From positions 1 to 7,670 of the forward strand of contig DAIDJQ010000027.1 of assembly GCA_027451305.1 (NCBI GenBank): a DNA stretch of 7,670 bases. Direction: 5' to 3'. This DNA comes from Cellulomonas sp. Lineage in GTDB: Bacteria; Actinomycetota; Actinomycetes; Actinomycetales; Cellulomonadaceae. Within the stretch, counting starts at the first letter, position 1; every line of letters begins with the position of its first letter. The notes beneath the pieces are model-generated. The model was not told the DNA's origin, did not search any database, and saw only the letters and a program-made list of their open reading frames with translations. Positions 1-5,971 of the stretch are shown here, in pieces. A program made the position numbers and the translations under genes.

Positions 1-888
1 CAGTCGTTCGCCAACGGCGAGCTCGACGCGGTGGACGTGATGGGGATGCCCGACGTGCTCGCCGCCGCGGCCGCGCGGCCGGGCACCACGGTCGAGCGGT
101 CCGCCGGGACCGTGGTGCGCCAGCTGACGCTGAACGGCACCGCCGGCGTGTTCGCCGACCCGGTCGTCCGCAAGGCCTTCGCGACGGCGATCGACCGGAC
201 GGTGCTGGCCCAGGCGGTCCTCGGCGGCCTCGGGGCGCCGGTGCAGACCCTCGGCAGCGTCATCTTCGTGCCTGGTCAGCAGGGCTACGCCGACCACCTG
301 TCGGACGTCCTCACGGCCTCGACGGCCGCGGCTCGGACCACCCTCGAGGGGGACGGCTGGACCTTCGGCACCGACGGGATCGCGACGAAGGCCGGTGCGC
401 GGCTCGCTGCCAGGTTCGTCGTGCCCGACGGCGCGGCTGCGTCCGCCACCATCGCCCAGCTGGTGCGTCAGCAGGCCAGGGCGGCCGGGTTCGACGTCAC
501 CGTGCAGACGGTGGCGGACAACGACTTCTTCAGCAAGTACGTCACCACGGACACCCGCAACTTCGACGTCACGTCGTTCGCCTGGGTGGCGAGCCCGTTC
601 CCGATCGCCAGTGCCGAGGCGTACTTCTACCCGGCCGACTCGGGCTCCAACTACGGCGGCGTCACCGACACGACGCTCGGGGCCAGCTGGGACGCGCTGA
701 ACGGCGTGCTCGACCCCGCGCGCCGCCTGGCCCAGGCCGACGCGGTGGACCAGCAGGCCGCCCGCCTGTTCACCATGGTGCCGTTGTTCGTGGAGCCGTC
801 GACCTGGGTGGTCCGGTCCGACCTGGCCAACTACGGGCCGGCGCAGTTCCAGGACGTGCGCTGGCAGGACGTGGGCTTCGCCGGCTGA
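1..888 (+). CDS. ABC transporter solute-binding protein, family 5 (peptide/nickel type), C-terminal part
   Basis: This is an extracytoplasmic binding protein that would capture a solute, most often an oligopeptide, and deliver it to an ABC importer. The reading frame is open to the left edge, so the N-terminus, including the signal peptide and lipobox expected of such a protein, lies outside. The visible 295 residues begin FANGELDAVDV, a typical lobe-boundary segment. They continue with LTLNGTAGVFADPVVRKAF followed by AIDR, the family hallmark in which a short strand precedes a 'DPxVRxAxxxAIDR' helix. Later come an ARAAGFDVTVQ segment and a C-terminal PLFVEPSTWVV strand, both normal for the family. 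Family members usually have 500-600 residues, so roughly half is present. The stop is TGA at 886-888. No permease or ATPase partner is in the window; they may lie upstream. The substrate cannot be told from sequence. I am confident of the family, not of the ligand. Confidence 0.88.
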   Translation, partial: QSFANGELDAVDVMGMPDVLAAAAARPGTTVERSAGTVVRQLTLNGTAGVFADPVVRKAFATAIDRTVLAQAVLGGLGAPVQTLGSVIFVPGQQGYADHLSDVLTASTAAARTTLEGDGWTFGTDGIATKAGARLAARFVVPDGAAASATIAQLVRQQARAAGFDVTVQTVADNDFFSKYVTTDTRNFDVTSFAWVASPFPIASAEAYFYPADSGSNYGGVTDTTLGASWDALNGVLDPARRLAQADAVDQQAARLFTMVPLFVEPSTWVVRSDLANYGPAQFQDVRWQDVGFAG

Positions 889-890
889 CC

Positions 891-926
891 TCCCGGACTG
901 CTGCGGCACCCGGCCGTTCCCCGGGA
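891..926 (+). terminator. Possible hairpin terminator after the solute-binding protein
   Basis: Three bases after the stop codon, TCCCGG at 891-896 can pair with CCGGGA at 921-926. An inner 4-bp stem, CGGC 904-907 with GCCG 913-916, sits within the loop. There is no T-run after it. Hairpins without a U-tract are often proposed as terminators in high-GC actinobacteria, but this one is weak and could be chance in GC-rich DNA. Confidence 0.25.
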
Positions 927-933
927 CGACGGA

Positions 934-939
934 TACCGT
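934..939 (+). promoter_or_regulatory. Candidate -10 element for a leaderless dedA-family transcript
   Basis: TACCGT fits the actinobacterial TANNNT -10 pattern and lies 6 bases before the ATG at 946. Transcription would therefore begin at or very near the start codon. No good Shine-Dalgarno sequence lies in the preceding 20 bases, which agrees with a leaderless mRNA. No convincing -35 hexamer is seen 16-18 bases upstream. This is inferred from pattern and spacing only. Confidence 0.35.
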
Positions 940-945
940 CACCGC

Positions 946-1578
946 ATGACTGCCTTCCTCGACCAGGTGCTCGGCGCCGCCCCGTGGGCCGTGCTGCTCG
1001 TCGTCGGTCTCGTCGTGTTCGCCGAGGACGCGCTGTTCGTCGGCTTCGTGCTGCCGGGCGAGACGGCCGCGATCCTCGGAGGGGTGGCCGCCCACCGCGG
1101 TCACGTCGCGTTCGTCGCCGTGCTGGCCGTGGTGGTCGTCGCCGCGATCGTCGGCGACAGCGTCGGGTACGAGGTCGGGCGGCTGATCGGGCCCCGCGTC
1201 CTGGCGTCGCGGCTGCTCGAGCGGCGCCGCGAACGGATCGGGCAGGCGCAGGACTTCCTGGCCCGGCGGGGCGGCTGGGCGGTGCTGCTCGGCCGGTGGG
1301 TGGCGTTCTTCCGCGCCGTCATGCCGGCGCTGGCGGGCGTCGCACGGATGCCCTACCGCACGTTCCTGCCGTTCAACGCCGCGGGCGGCATCGTGTGGGG
1401 CTCGGTCGTCGTCACCGCCGGGTACCTGGCCGGGGCGTCGTACGCGGCCGTGGAGAAGGCGCTGGGACGGGACGCCGCGCTGGTGGTGCTGGCCGTGGTG
1501 CTCGTCGGGCTGCTCGTCTGGCACCTGCGCAAGCGGATCGCCAACGGCCGCGCGTCCCGCGACGCCGCCGCCGGCTGA
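946..1578 (+). CDS. DedA family (SNARE-associated/VTT domain) inner-membrane protein
   Basis: This is a complete 210-residue membrane protein of the DedA family, whose members are linked to proton-motive-force-dependent membrane homeostasis and, in some cases, to lipid-carrier flipping. The family motifs appear in order. FAEDALFVGFVLPGE (residues 25-39) matches the acidic membrane-embedded motif, with E27 and E39 in the places of the two acidic residues needed in E. coli YqjA (E39, D51). GDSVGYEVGR (70-79) is the usual glycine-rich turn. GRWVAFFRAVMPALAG (116-131) carries the two conserved arginines, R117 and R123. Hydrophobic stretches lie at about 14-35, 54-70, 115-131, 146-168 and 177-193, and the tail is basic (RKRIANGRASR). 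The length is normal for the family. The start ATG at 946 has a TANNNT box six bases before it rather than a clear ribosome-binding site. The gene follows the binding-protein gene by 57 bp on the same strand and converges on the MFS gene. The family call is sure; the exact role is not known. Confidence 0.93.
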   Translation: MTAFLDQVLGAAPWAVLLVVGLVVFAEDALFVGFVLPGETAAILGGVAAHRGHVAFVAVLAVVVVAAIVGDSVGYEVGRLIGPRVLASRLLERRRERIGQAQDFLARRGGWAVLLGRWVAFFRAVMPALAGVARMPYRTFLPFNAAGGIVWGSVVVTAGYLAGASYAAVEKALGRDAALVVLAVVLVGLLVWHLRKRIANGRASRDAAAG

Positions 1579-1604
1579 CGCCCGTCGGCCGGCCGGACGA
1601 GGCC

Positions 1605-1622
1605 CCCCGCACGGCCGCGGGG
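1605..1622 (+). terminator. Possible short terminator hairpin after the dedA-family gene
   Basis: CCCCGC (1605-1610) and GCGGGG (1617-1622) form a perfect 6-bp stem with a 6-base loop, 26 bp past the DedA stop. No T-run follows. The hairpin lies in the 111-bp gap between two convergent genes, where a terminator is expected. The stem is short, so the call is tentative. Confidence 0.3.
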
Positions 1623-1652
1623 CACCCGAGCTCGCCCACCGCGTCCCCGTAG

Positions 1653-1684
1653 GTGTGGGGGCCGTCCTCCGGCGCCGTCCACAC
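1653..1684. terminator. Possible bidirectional terminator between convergent genes
   Basis: GTGTGG (1653-1658) pairs with CCACAC (1679-1684). The stem extends by a G-T pair and, after a one-base bulge, by GGC (1660-1662) with GCC (1674-1676), giving about 10 pairs. It begins within six bases of the MFS stop codon on the minus strand and also lies downstream of the plus-strand DedA gene. No U-tract is present on either strand. Confidence 0.35.
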
Positions 1685-1689
1685 ACCGC

Positions 1690-2919
1690 TCACGGAACCA
1701 CCTGACCGCCCCTCGCCCGCAACCGGACGTGCAGCGCGACCAGGACGGGGACCGCAATGAGGCCGCCCGCTCCGGACACGAGCAGCGGCACGGTCCCCGC
1801 ACCGCGACCCGCGTCCCAGAGCAGGCCCGCCCACAGCCCCGCCACGAGCACGGCACCGCTGCTCAACGCCTGGAACGCGCCCTGCGCCCGGCCGCGGTGC
1901 CCGGCCGGCACCAGCGAGGAGATCCATGCCTTGCCCACGCCGTCGGTCAGGGCCGGGAACAGCCCGTAGACGGCGAGCAGCACGAACACCGCCGGGCCCT
2001 TGCCCACCAGTGCCAGGCCGAGGTAGCCGACGGCGAAGGCGAGCAGCCCGACCGCGTACACGTAGGCGCGTGGCCACCGGTCGGTCAGCGCGCCGGCCGG
2101 GTAGGAGCCGAGGGCGTACACCGCGTTGAACAGCACGTACGCCAGCACGACGCGCGTGGTGCCGAAGCCGAGCTCCGAGACCCGCAGCAGCACCAGCGTG
2201 TCGGAGAAGTTGACCAGGCCGATCACGACGAGCACCGCGACCACCACCCAGTACCGCGCGGGCAGCGGCGAGCGGTGGCCCGTGGGCCCGTCGACGGGCG
2301 CGAGGAGCGTCGGTGCCGCCGCCGAAGCTGCGCGCGGCGCCGTCCCCGGATCGCGCACCAGCACGACGAGCAGGGCGGAGGCTGCCGCCGGGACCACGGC
2401 CCACCACAGGGCGTGGTGGAGGTTGTCGCCCATCACGGTCAGCGCGAGCAGGCCGAGCAGCGGCCCGACCACCGCTCCCAGGGAGTCCCCCGCGCGGTGG
2501 AACCCGAAGGCCCGGCCGAGGTTCTCCTGCGGCACCGACGCCGCGATCAGCGCATCCCGCGGCGCCGACCGCACGCCCTTGCCCAGCCGGTCCACCACCC
2601 GTCCCACCAGCACCAGCGGCCAGGACCCTGCCGCCGCGACCAGCACCTTGCCGACGGCCGCCAGCCCGTACCCGGTCCCGATGAACGACGTGCGGCCGCC
2701 CCGGTCGGACCAGCGCCCGGTGACGTACCGCGTGGCGCCGGCGACGCCCTCCGCTATCCCCTCGATCGCGCCGAGCACCACGGGCGGCGCTCCCAGGACC
2801 CCGGTGACCAGCACCGGCAGGAGGGGGTAGAGCAGCTCGCTGGCGGCGTCCTGGAACAGCGAGACGAACGTGAGCACGACGAGGTTGCGGGTGAGCCACC
2901 GCCTCGGTCCGACGCTCAT
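1690..2919 (-). CDS. Major facilitator superfamily (MFS) transporter
   Basis: This is a 409-residue secondary transporter with about 12 membrane helices, in two halves joined by a soluble loop at roughly residues 190-222. SLFQDAASELLYPLLP (20-35) is the first-helix signature of a bacterial and archaeal MFS subgroup. GRWSDRGGR (68-76) is motif A in the first half and GALTDRW (276-282) its counterpart in the second. DRLGKGVRSAPRDALI (110-125), followed by GRAFGFHRAGDSLGA, is another strong signature of the same subgroup. An in-frame start further upstream would add about 30 residues (RHGGAHPAARRSGHGG and similar) that do not look like transporter sequence. I chose the ATG at 2919 because the first helix begins just after it and GGAGGG precedes it. 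The length is usual for a 12-helix MFS protein. The gene converges on the DedA gene and diverges from the ATPase gene. The substrate is unknown; family members are often annotated as drug or metabolite efflux proteins without proof. Confidence 0.92.
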   Translation of the reverse strand: MSVGPRRWLTRNLVVLTFVSLFQDAASELLYPLLPVLVTGVLGAPPVVLGAIEGIAEGVAGATRYVTGRWSDRGGRTSFIGTGYGLAAVGKVLVAAAGSWPLVLVGRVVDRLGKGVRSAPRDALIAASVPQENLGRAFGFHRAGDSLGAVVGPLLGLLALTVMGDNLHHALWWAVVPAAASALLVVLVRDPGTAPRAASAAAPTLLAPVDGPTGHRSPLPARYWVVVAVLVVIGLVNFSDTLVLLRVSELGFGTTRVVLAYVLFNAVYALGSYPAGALTDRWPRAYVYAVGLLAFAVGYLGLALVGKGPAVFVLLAVYGLFPALTDGVGKAWISSLVPAGHRGRAQGAFQALSSGAVLVAGLWAGLLWDAGRGAGTVPLLVSGAGGLIAVPVLVALHVRLRARGGQVVP

Positions 2920-2921
2920 CG

Positions 2922-2927
2922 CCCTCC
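2922..2927 (-). promoter_or_regulatory. Ribosome-binding site for the MFS gene
   Basis: On the minus strand GGAGGG occupies 2927-2922, followed by CG and the ATG at 2919. The spacing is shorter than ideal (2-4 bases), but it is the best purine-rich site near any candidate start and supports ATG 2919 over longer reading frames. Confidence 0.5.
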
Positions 2928-3278
2928 GTCCCGTCCCCGAGCACCCGCCGTGCCCCGATCGACGCGCAGCCGGGTGCGCGCCCCCGTGCCTGCATGATGC
3001 CGCTCCCACGCCGCGCGGGGACGGCCCTCGCGCGCACTCACCGGCGAAGCGCTGCTCGACCGGCTCCGCACGGCACGGGCCGCAGAGCCGGCTCGCGCGA
3101 GGCTGCTCCGCGGGGCCCGGCCGCGAGCCGGGGCCGGACGACGCCGTGCCGCGAACGGGCGAGCGTGACGCGGGGGCTGCGGACCGCCACCTCCCGGGAC
3201 CCGACGGGGGGCAGCCGGGAGATCGCGTCCTGACCGGCGGCGCAGCCCGACGGCTCCCGGGTCGGTCGTCGCGAGGTC

Positions 3279-3282
3279 AAGG
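3279..3282 (+). promoter_or_regulatory. Weak ribosome-binding site for the GTG start of the ATPase gene
   Basis: AAGG lies 8 bases before the GTG at 3291, with GAGGT slightly further upstream at 3273-3277. The site is weak, but better than what precedes the alternative in-frame starts at ATG 3345, GTG 3354 and GTG 3423. Confidence 0.35.
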
Positions 3283-3290
3283 CAGCACCG

Positions 3291-5819
3291 GTGCGGACGA
3301 CCGGTCCCCTGGCCCGCTGGTCCCCGCTGGTCCGGCCGGACAAGATGTGGAACGTGCGCAGATCCCGCGAGGGCTCGCGACGGCAGCCCTCCTCGCCCGG
3401 CACGGGGCTGCCGAGCATCGCGGTGGAGGTCCGCGGCAGCCCTGCCGCGCCGGCCACCGCGGCCTCGCCCGCCGCGGGCCTGACGTCGCAGGAGGCTCGG
3501 CGCCTCCTGACCACGTGGGGGCCGAACACCGTCCCAGAGGAACGTCCGAGACTCCTGCGTCGGCTGGCCGGGCCGTTCTGGGCGCCGGTGCCCTGGATGC
3601 TCGAGGTGACCGTCGCCCTCGAGCTGGTCCTCGGCAGGTGGCTCGAAGCCGGGATCGTCGCAGCCGTCCTCCTCTTCAACGCCGTCCTGGGGTTCGTCCA
3701 GCAGAGTCGGTCCCGGGCCGCTCTCGCCCTTCTTCGCACGCGGCTGTCGGTCAACGCGCGCGTCTCCCGCGACGGGTCGTGGCAGCTTGTGCCGGCCGCC
3801 GGACTGGTCCCGGGGGACCTCGTGCACGTGCGTGTCGGCGACTTCGTCCCGGCGGACCTGCTGCTGAGCGACGGTGACGTCCTGGCGGACGAGTCCACCC
3901 TGACCGGCGAGTCGCTCCCGGCCCAGCGGACGGCAGGCGACCGTGTGTTCGCAGGTTCGTCGGTCTCCAGGGGCGAAGCCACCGGGGTCGTCACCGCCAC
4001 CGGACCGCGCACCTCGTTCGGCCAGACGGCGGAGCTCGTGCGTACCGCGGGGTCCGGCGACCAGCTCGCGGGCGTGGTGCTCCGGATGGTGCGGGTGTTC
4101 ATCGTCCTGGACCTGGCCCTGGCGGTCACCGGATGCACGTTCCTCCTGGTCGGGCACGGCGGCGCGCAGGACGCGGTCGCCTACGCGGTGGTCCTGCTGC
4201 TGGCGTCCGTACCGGTGGCCCTCCCGGCGGCGTTCGCCCTGGCCGGAGCCCTCGGGGCGCAGCGGCTCGCCCAGCTGGGAATCCTGACGGCGCGGCTCAC
4301 CGCGGTCCAGGCGGCAGCGAGCATGGACGTCCTGTGCGTCGACAAGACCGGCACCATCACCGAGAACCGGCTGGCTCTGACAGGCACGGTCTCGCGTGAG
4401 CCGTTCACCGAGGCCGAGGTGCTGGACTGGGCTGCCGCGGCCTCCGACGCGGCGAGCCAGGATCCGATCGACCTCGCCATCCTCACGGCCGCGACCGACC
4501 GGTCCGTCGAGCCCCCGCCTCGTCTCGGCTACACCCCGTTCGACCCGTCGACCAAGCGTTCGGAGGCCCGGTTCGCGACGACGACGGGCGCCCGGGCGGT
4601 CACCAAGGGAGCACCCCAGGTCATCGCGCAGCTGTGCGGCGAACCGCCCGACCCCCGGCTCGACGAGCTCGCCGGGTCGGGTGCCCGGGTCCTTGCCGTC
4701 GCCGTGCGCGACGACGACGGACCGTGGCGCGCCGCCGGGCTCGTCGCCCTCGCCGACCGTCCCCGGCCAGAGGCAGCCGACCTGGTCCGGGAGCTGCACG
4801 GCCTGGGCGTCGAGGTGGTGATGGTCACCGGGGACAGCGCGGCGACGGCGCGAGCGATCGCCGCGGAGGTGGGAATCCGAGGTGACACGGTCCTCGCCGA
4901 CGCCGTCCGACGCCGTCGGACGGAGAGCGGGACGCTCCCGTTCGGCGTGGTCGCGCAGGTGCTCCCGGCGGACAAGCACCAGCTCGTCCACGAGCTCCAG
5001 CTCGCCGGCCACGTGGTGGGGATGACCGGCGACGGCGTCAACGACGCCCCTGCCCTCCGGCAGGCCGACGTCGGGATCGCGGTGGCCGGCGCCACCGACG
5101 TCGCGAAGTCGGCCGCGGGGGTGGTGCTCACCCGTGAAGGGCTGGCGAACATCGTCGCGATGGTCGAGGAGAGCCGGCGGATCCACCAGCGGTCCCTGAC
5201 CTACGCCCTCAACGTGAGCATCAAGAAGCTGGAGATCCCCGTCCTGCTCGCGTTCGGCGTGCTCGCCTGGCGTCAGTTCGTGTTCACCCCGCTGCTCATG
5301 GCCCTCCTGCTGCTCGGCAACGACGTGGTGAGCATGACGATCGTCACCGACCGTGCCGGGTACTCACGACGGCCGGACCACTGGGTGCTGCGCACCATGA
5401 TGGCCGGCGCCGTCCTGGTGGCCGCGCCCCTCCTGGCGGCGTCCATCACCGTGCTCACGGTGGGTCGGACCGTGTGGCCGGGCCTGGACCTCGACCACCA
5501 GCGGACGCTGATCTTCCTCACGCTGGTCGTGTCCAGCCAGGCCGGCATCTACGTCGTCCGCACACGAGACCACGCCTGGACCGAGCGCCCGTCCGGCACG
5601 ATGCTCCTGGCCAGCGCCGGAACCGTGGCGGCTGCCGTCGCACTGGTCCTCTCCGGCACCCTGATGGCGAGCCTGCCCGTCACGGTGGTCGCCGCCGCCG
5701 CGGCGACCGTGCTCGTCGGGGCCGCCGTCGCGGACGTGGTGAAGGTCGCGACGTTCAGGGCCTTGGGACTGCATCGACTGTGGCGGAGCAGCCCCGCCGA
5801 CCCTCCGGGATACACCTGA
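3291..5819 (+). CDS. P-type ATPase, probably type IIIA proton-exporting
   Basis: This 842-residue pump would use ATP to export a cation, most likely H+, across the cytoplasmic membrane. About ten helices are visible: two before the actuator domain (about 97-137), two before the P domain (262-318) and six at the C-terminus (638-816). TGES (205-208) is the actuator motif, PVALP (308-312) is in M4, and DKTGT (351-355) carries the phosphorylated D351. KGAP (439-442) lies in the nucleotide domain, MVTGD is at 511-515 and TGDGVND at 579-585. Type IIIA fits for several reasons: PxALPA in M4, MDVLC before DKTGT, DPIDLAI (391-397), PFDPSTKRSEA (416-426) and an M6 LGNDVV segment. In M6, D678 matches the proton-binding Asp of plant AHA2 (D684). 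K645 replaces the AHA2 Arg655. No metal-binding CxxC N-domain is present, which argues against a heavy-metal (type IB) pump. The conserved fold starts near residue 62, so the first 60 Pro/Ala/Arg-rich residues and the GTG start are uncertain; ATG 3345 or GTG 3423 are alternatives. A Mg2+ or other cation substrate is not fully excluded. Confidence 0.9.
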   Translation: MRTTGPLARWSPLVRPDKMWNVRRSREGSRRQPSSPGTGLPSIAVEVRGSPAAPATAASPAAGLTSQEARRLLTTWGPNTVPEERPRLLRRLAGPFWAPVPWMLEVTVALELVLGRWLEAGIVAAVLLFNAVLGFVQQSRSRAALALLRTRLSVNARVSRDGSWQLVPAAGLVPGDLVHVRVGDFVPADLLLSDGDVLADESTLTGESLPAQRTAGDRVFAGSSVSRGEATGVVTATGPRTSFGQTAELVRTAGSGDQLAGVVLRMVRVFIVLDLALAVTGCTFLLVGHGGAQDAVAYAVVLLLASVPVALPAAFALAGALGAQRLAQLGILTARLTAVQAAASMDVLCVDKTGTITENRLALTGTVSREPFTEAEVLDWAAAASDAASQDPIDLAILTAATDRSVEPPPRLGYTPFDPSTKRSEARFATTTGARAVTKGAPQVIAQLCGEPPDPRLDELAGSGARVLAVAVRDDDGPWRAAGLVALADRPRPEAADLVRELHGLGVEVVMVTGDSAATARAIAAEVGIRGDTVLADAVRRRRTESGTLPFGVVAQVLPADKHQLVHELQLAGHVVGMTGDGVNDAPALRQADVGIAVAGATDVAKSAAGVVLTREGLANIVAMVEESRRIHQRSLTYALNVSIKKLEIPVLLAFGVLAWRQFVFTPLLMALLLLGNDVVSMTIVTDRAGYSRRPDHWVLRTMMAGAVLVAAPLLAASITVLTVGRTVWPGLDLDHQRTLIFLTLVVSSQAGIYVVRTRDHAWTERPSGTMLLASAGTVAAAVALVLSGTLMASLPVTVVAAAAATVLVGAAVADVVKVATFRALGLHRLWRSSPADPPGYT
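3313..3332 (+). repeat. Perfect 10-bp tandem duplication near the ATPase start
   Basis: The unit CCCGCTGGTC occurs twice in a row with no mismatch. Ten is not a multiple of three, so a recent duplication would shift any reading frame passing through it. It lies between the first GTG start (3291) and the next candidate ATG (3345) of the ATPase gene. Confidence 0.8.
4898..4917 (+). repeat. Perfect 10-bp tandem duplication inside the ATPase gene
   Basis: CGACGCCGTC occurs twice in tandem within the coding region. It encodes part of the variable Arg-rich segment (about residues 536-543) between the MVTGD motif and the LPADK segment. The frame before and after it is intact, as shown by conserved motifs on both sides. 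It overlaps the inverted repeat at 4903-4923. Confidence 0.8.
4903..4923. repeat. Perfect 9-bp inverted repeat inside the ATPase gene
   Basis: CCGTCCGAC (4903-4911) is followed by the loop GCC and the exact reverse complement GTCGGACGG (4915-4923). This gives a very stable GC-rich hairpin with a three-base loop in the mRNA. It falls in a poorly conserved surface segment of the P domain (AVRRRRTE), so the protein would tolerate it. It could be chance, a pausing structure or a small palindromic element. Confidence 0.75.
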
Positions 5820-5823
5820 GCCC

Positions 5824-5876
5824 TCCGGCGGTCTCCGGACGGTGCGGAACGAGGCGGCTGCAGCGCCCCCTGGGCG
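5824..5876 (+). terminator. Possible terminator hairpins after the ATPase gene
   Basis: Two short hairpins follow the ATPase stop. TCCGG (5824-5828) pairs with CCGGA (5835-5839) across a 6-base loop, and CGCCC (5864-5868) pairs with GGGCG (5872-5876) across a 3-base loop. Neither is followed by a T-run. They lie in the 152-bp gap between convergent genes, where termination is expected. Each stem is only 5 bp. Confidence 0.3.
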
Positions 5877-5934
5877 ATCCGGGCCCCGCGGCGGCGACCG
5901 AGCGCGTCACGACGGACGGCCTCACGTCTCCGCA

Positions 5935-5950
5935 CAGCCCCGGGAGGCTG
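5935..5950 (-). terminator. Possible terminator hairpin after ychF
   Basis: CAGCC (5935-5939) and GGCTG (5946-5950) form a perfect 5-bp stem with a 6-base loop, 21 bp past the ychF stop on the minus strand. There is no U-tract. The position is right for a terminator but the stem is short. Confidence 0.27.
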
Positions 5951-5971
5951 GCGCCACGGCGCTCTCGCGCG

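Larger units (their letters stand above)
2920..3290. other. Divergent intergenic region between the MFS and ATPase genes
   Basis: These 371 bp separate the starts of two divergent genes and should hold promoters for both. I find no convincing gene. Open frames run through on both strands, but their translations are rich in Arg, Pro, Ala and Gly without motifs, as expected for non-coding DNA of this GC content. No TA dinucleotide occurs anywhere here, so no TANNNT -10 box exists on either strand. Small features are the odd palindrome GCATGATGC at 2992-3000 and a 5-bp inverted repeat CCGAC/GTCGG at 3247-3251 and 3261-3265. Neither is enough to call an operator. Confidence 0.6.

Noticed and set aside
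1729..2997. A 422-residue open frame on the plus strand, antisense to the MFS gene
   Set aside because: Its translation is a Gln/His/Arg/Glu-rich string typical of the antisense of hydrophobic codons, while the opposite strand encodes a clear MFS transporter.
1412..3037. A 541-residue open frame on the minus strand, in another frame of the MFS gene
   Set aside because: It overlaps the MFS gene on the same strand in a different frame. It is very rich in Arg, Gly and Ala, has no hydrophobic helices and shows no motif. It is a shadow of the MFS coding sequence.
2994..3233. A possible small 79-residue gene in the MFS-ATPase intergenic region
   Set aside because: It has two adjacent ATGs but no ribosome-binding site, and the product is Arg/Ala/Thr-rich with no pattern of conservation that can be judged. 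A neighbouring frame at 3037-3168 gives a helix-like LTGEALLDRLRTARAAEPAR string but has a stop and no start upstream, so neither was called.
2916..5186. A 756-residue open frame on the minus strand, antisense to the ATPase gene
   Set aside because: Its translation is Arg/Gly/Asp/His-rich with no recognisable domain, and it lies opposite a gene with every P-type ATPase motif. Long antisense open frames are expected in DNA with this GC bias.
3291..5819. Heavy-metal (type IB) P-type ATPase as an alternative identity
   Set aside because: There is no N-terminal metal-binding CxxC, no CPC or similar motif in M4 (it reads PVALP), and six helices follow the P domain instead of two.
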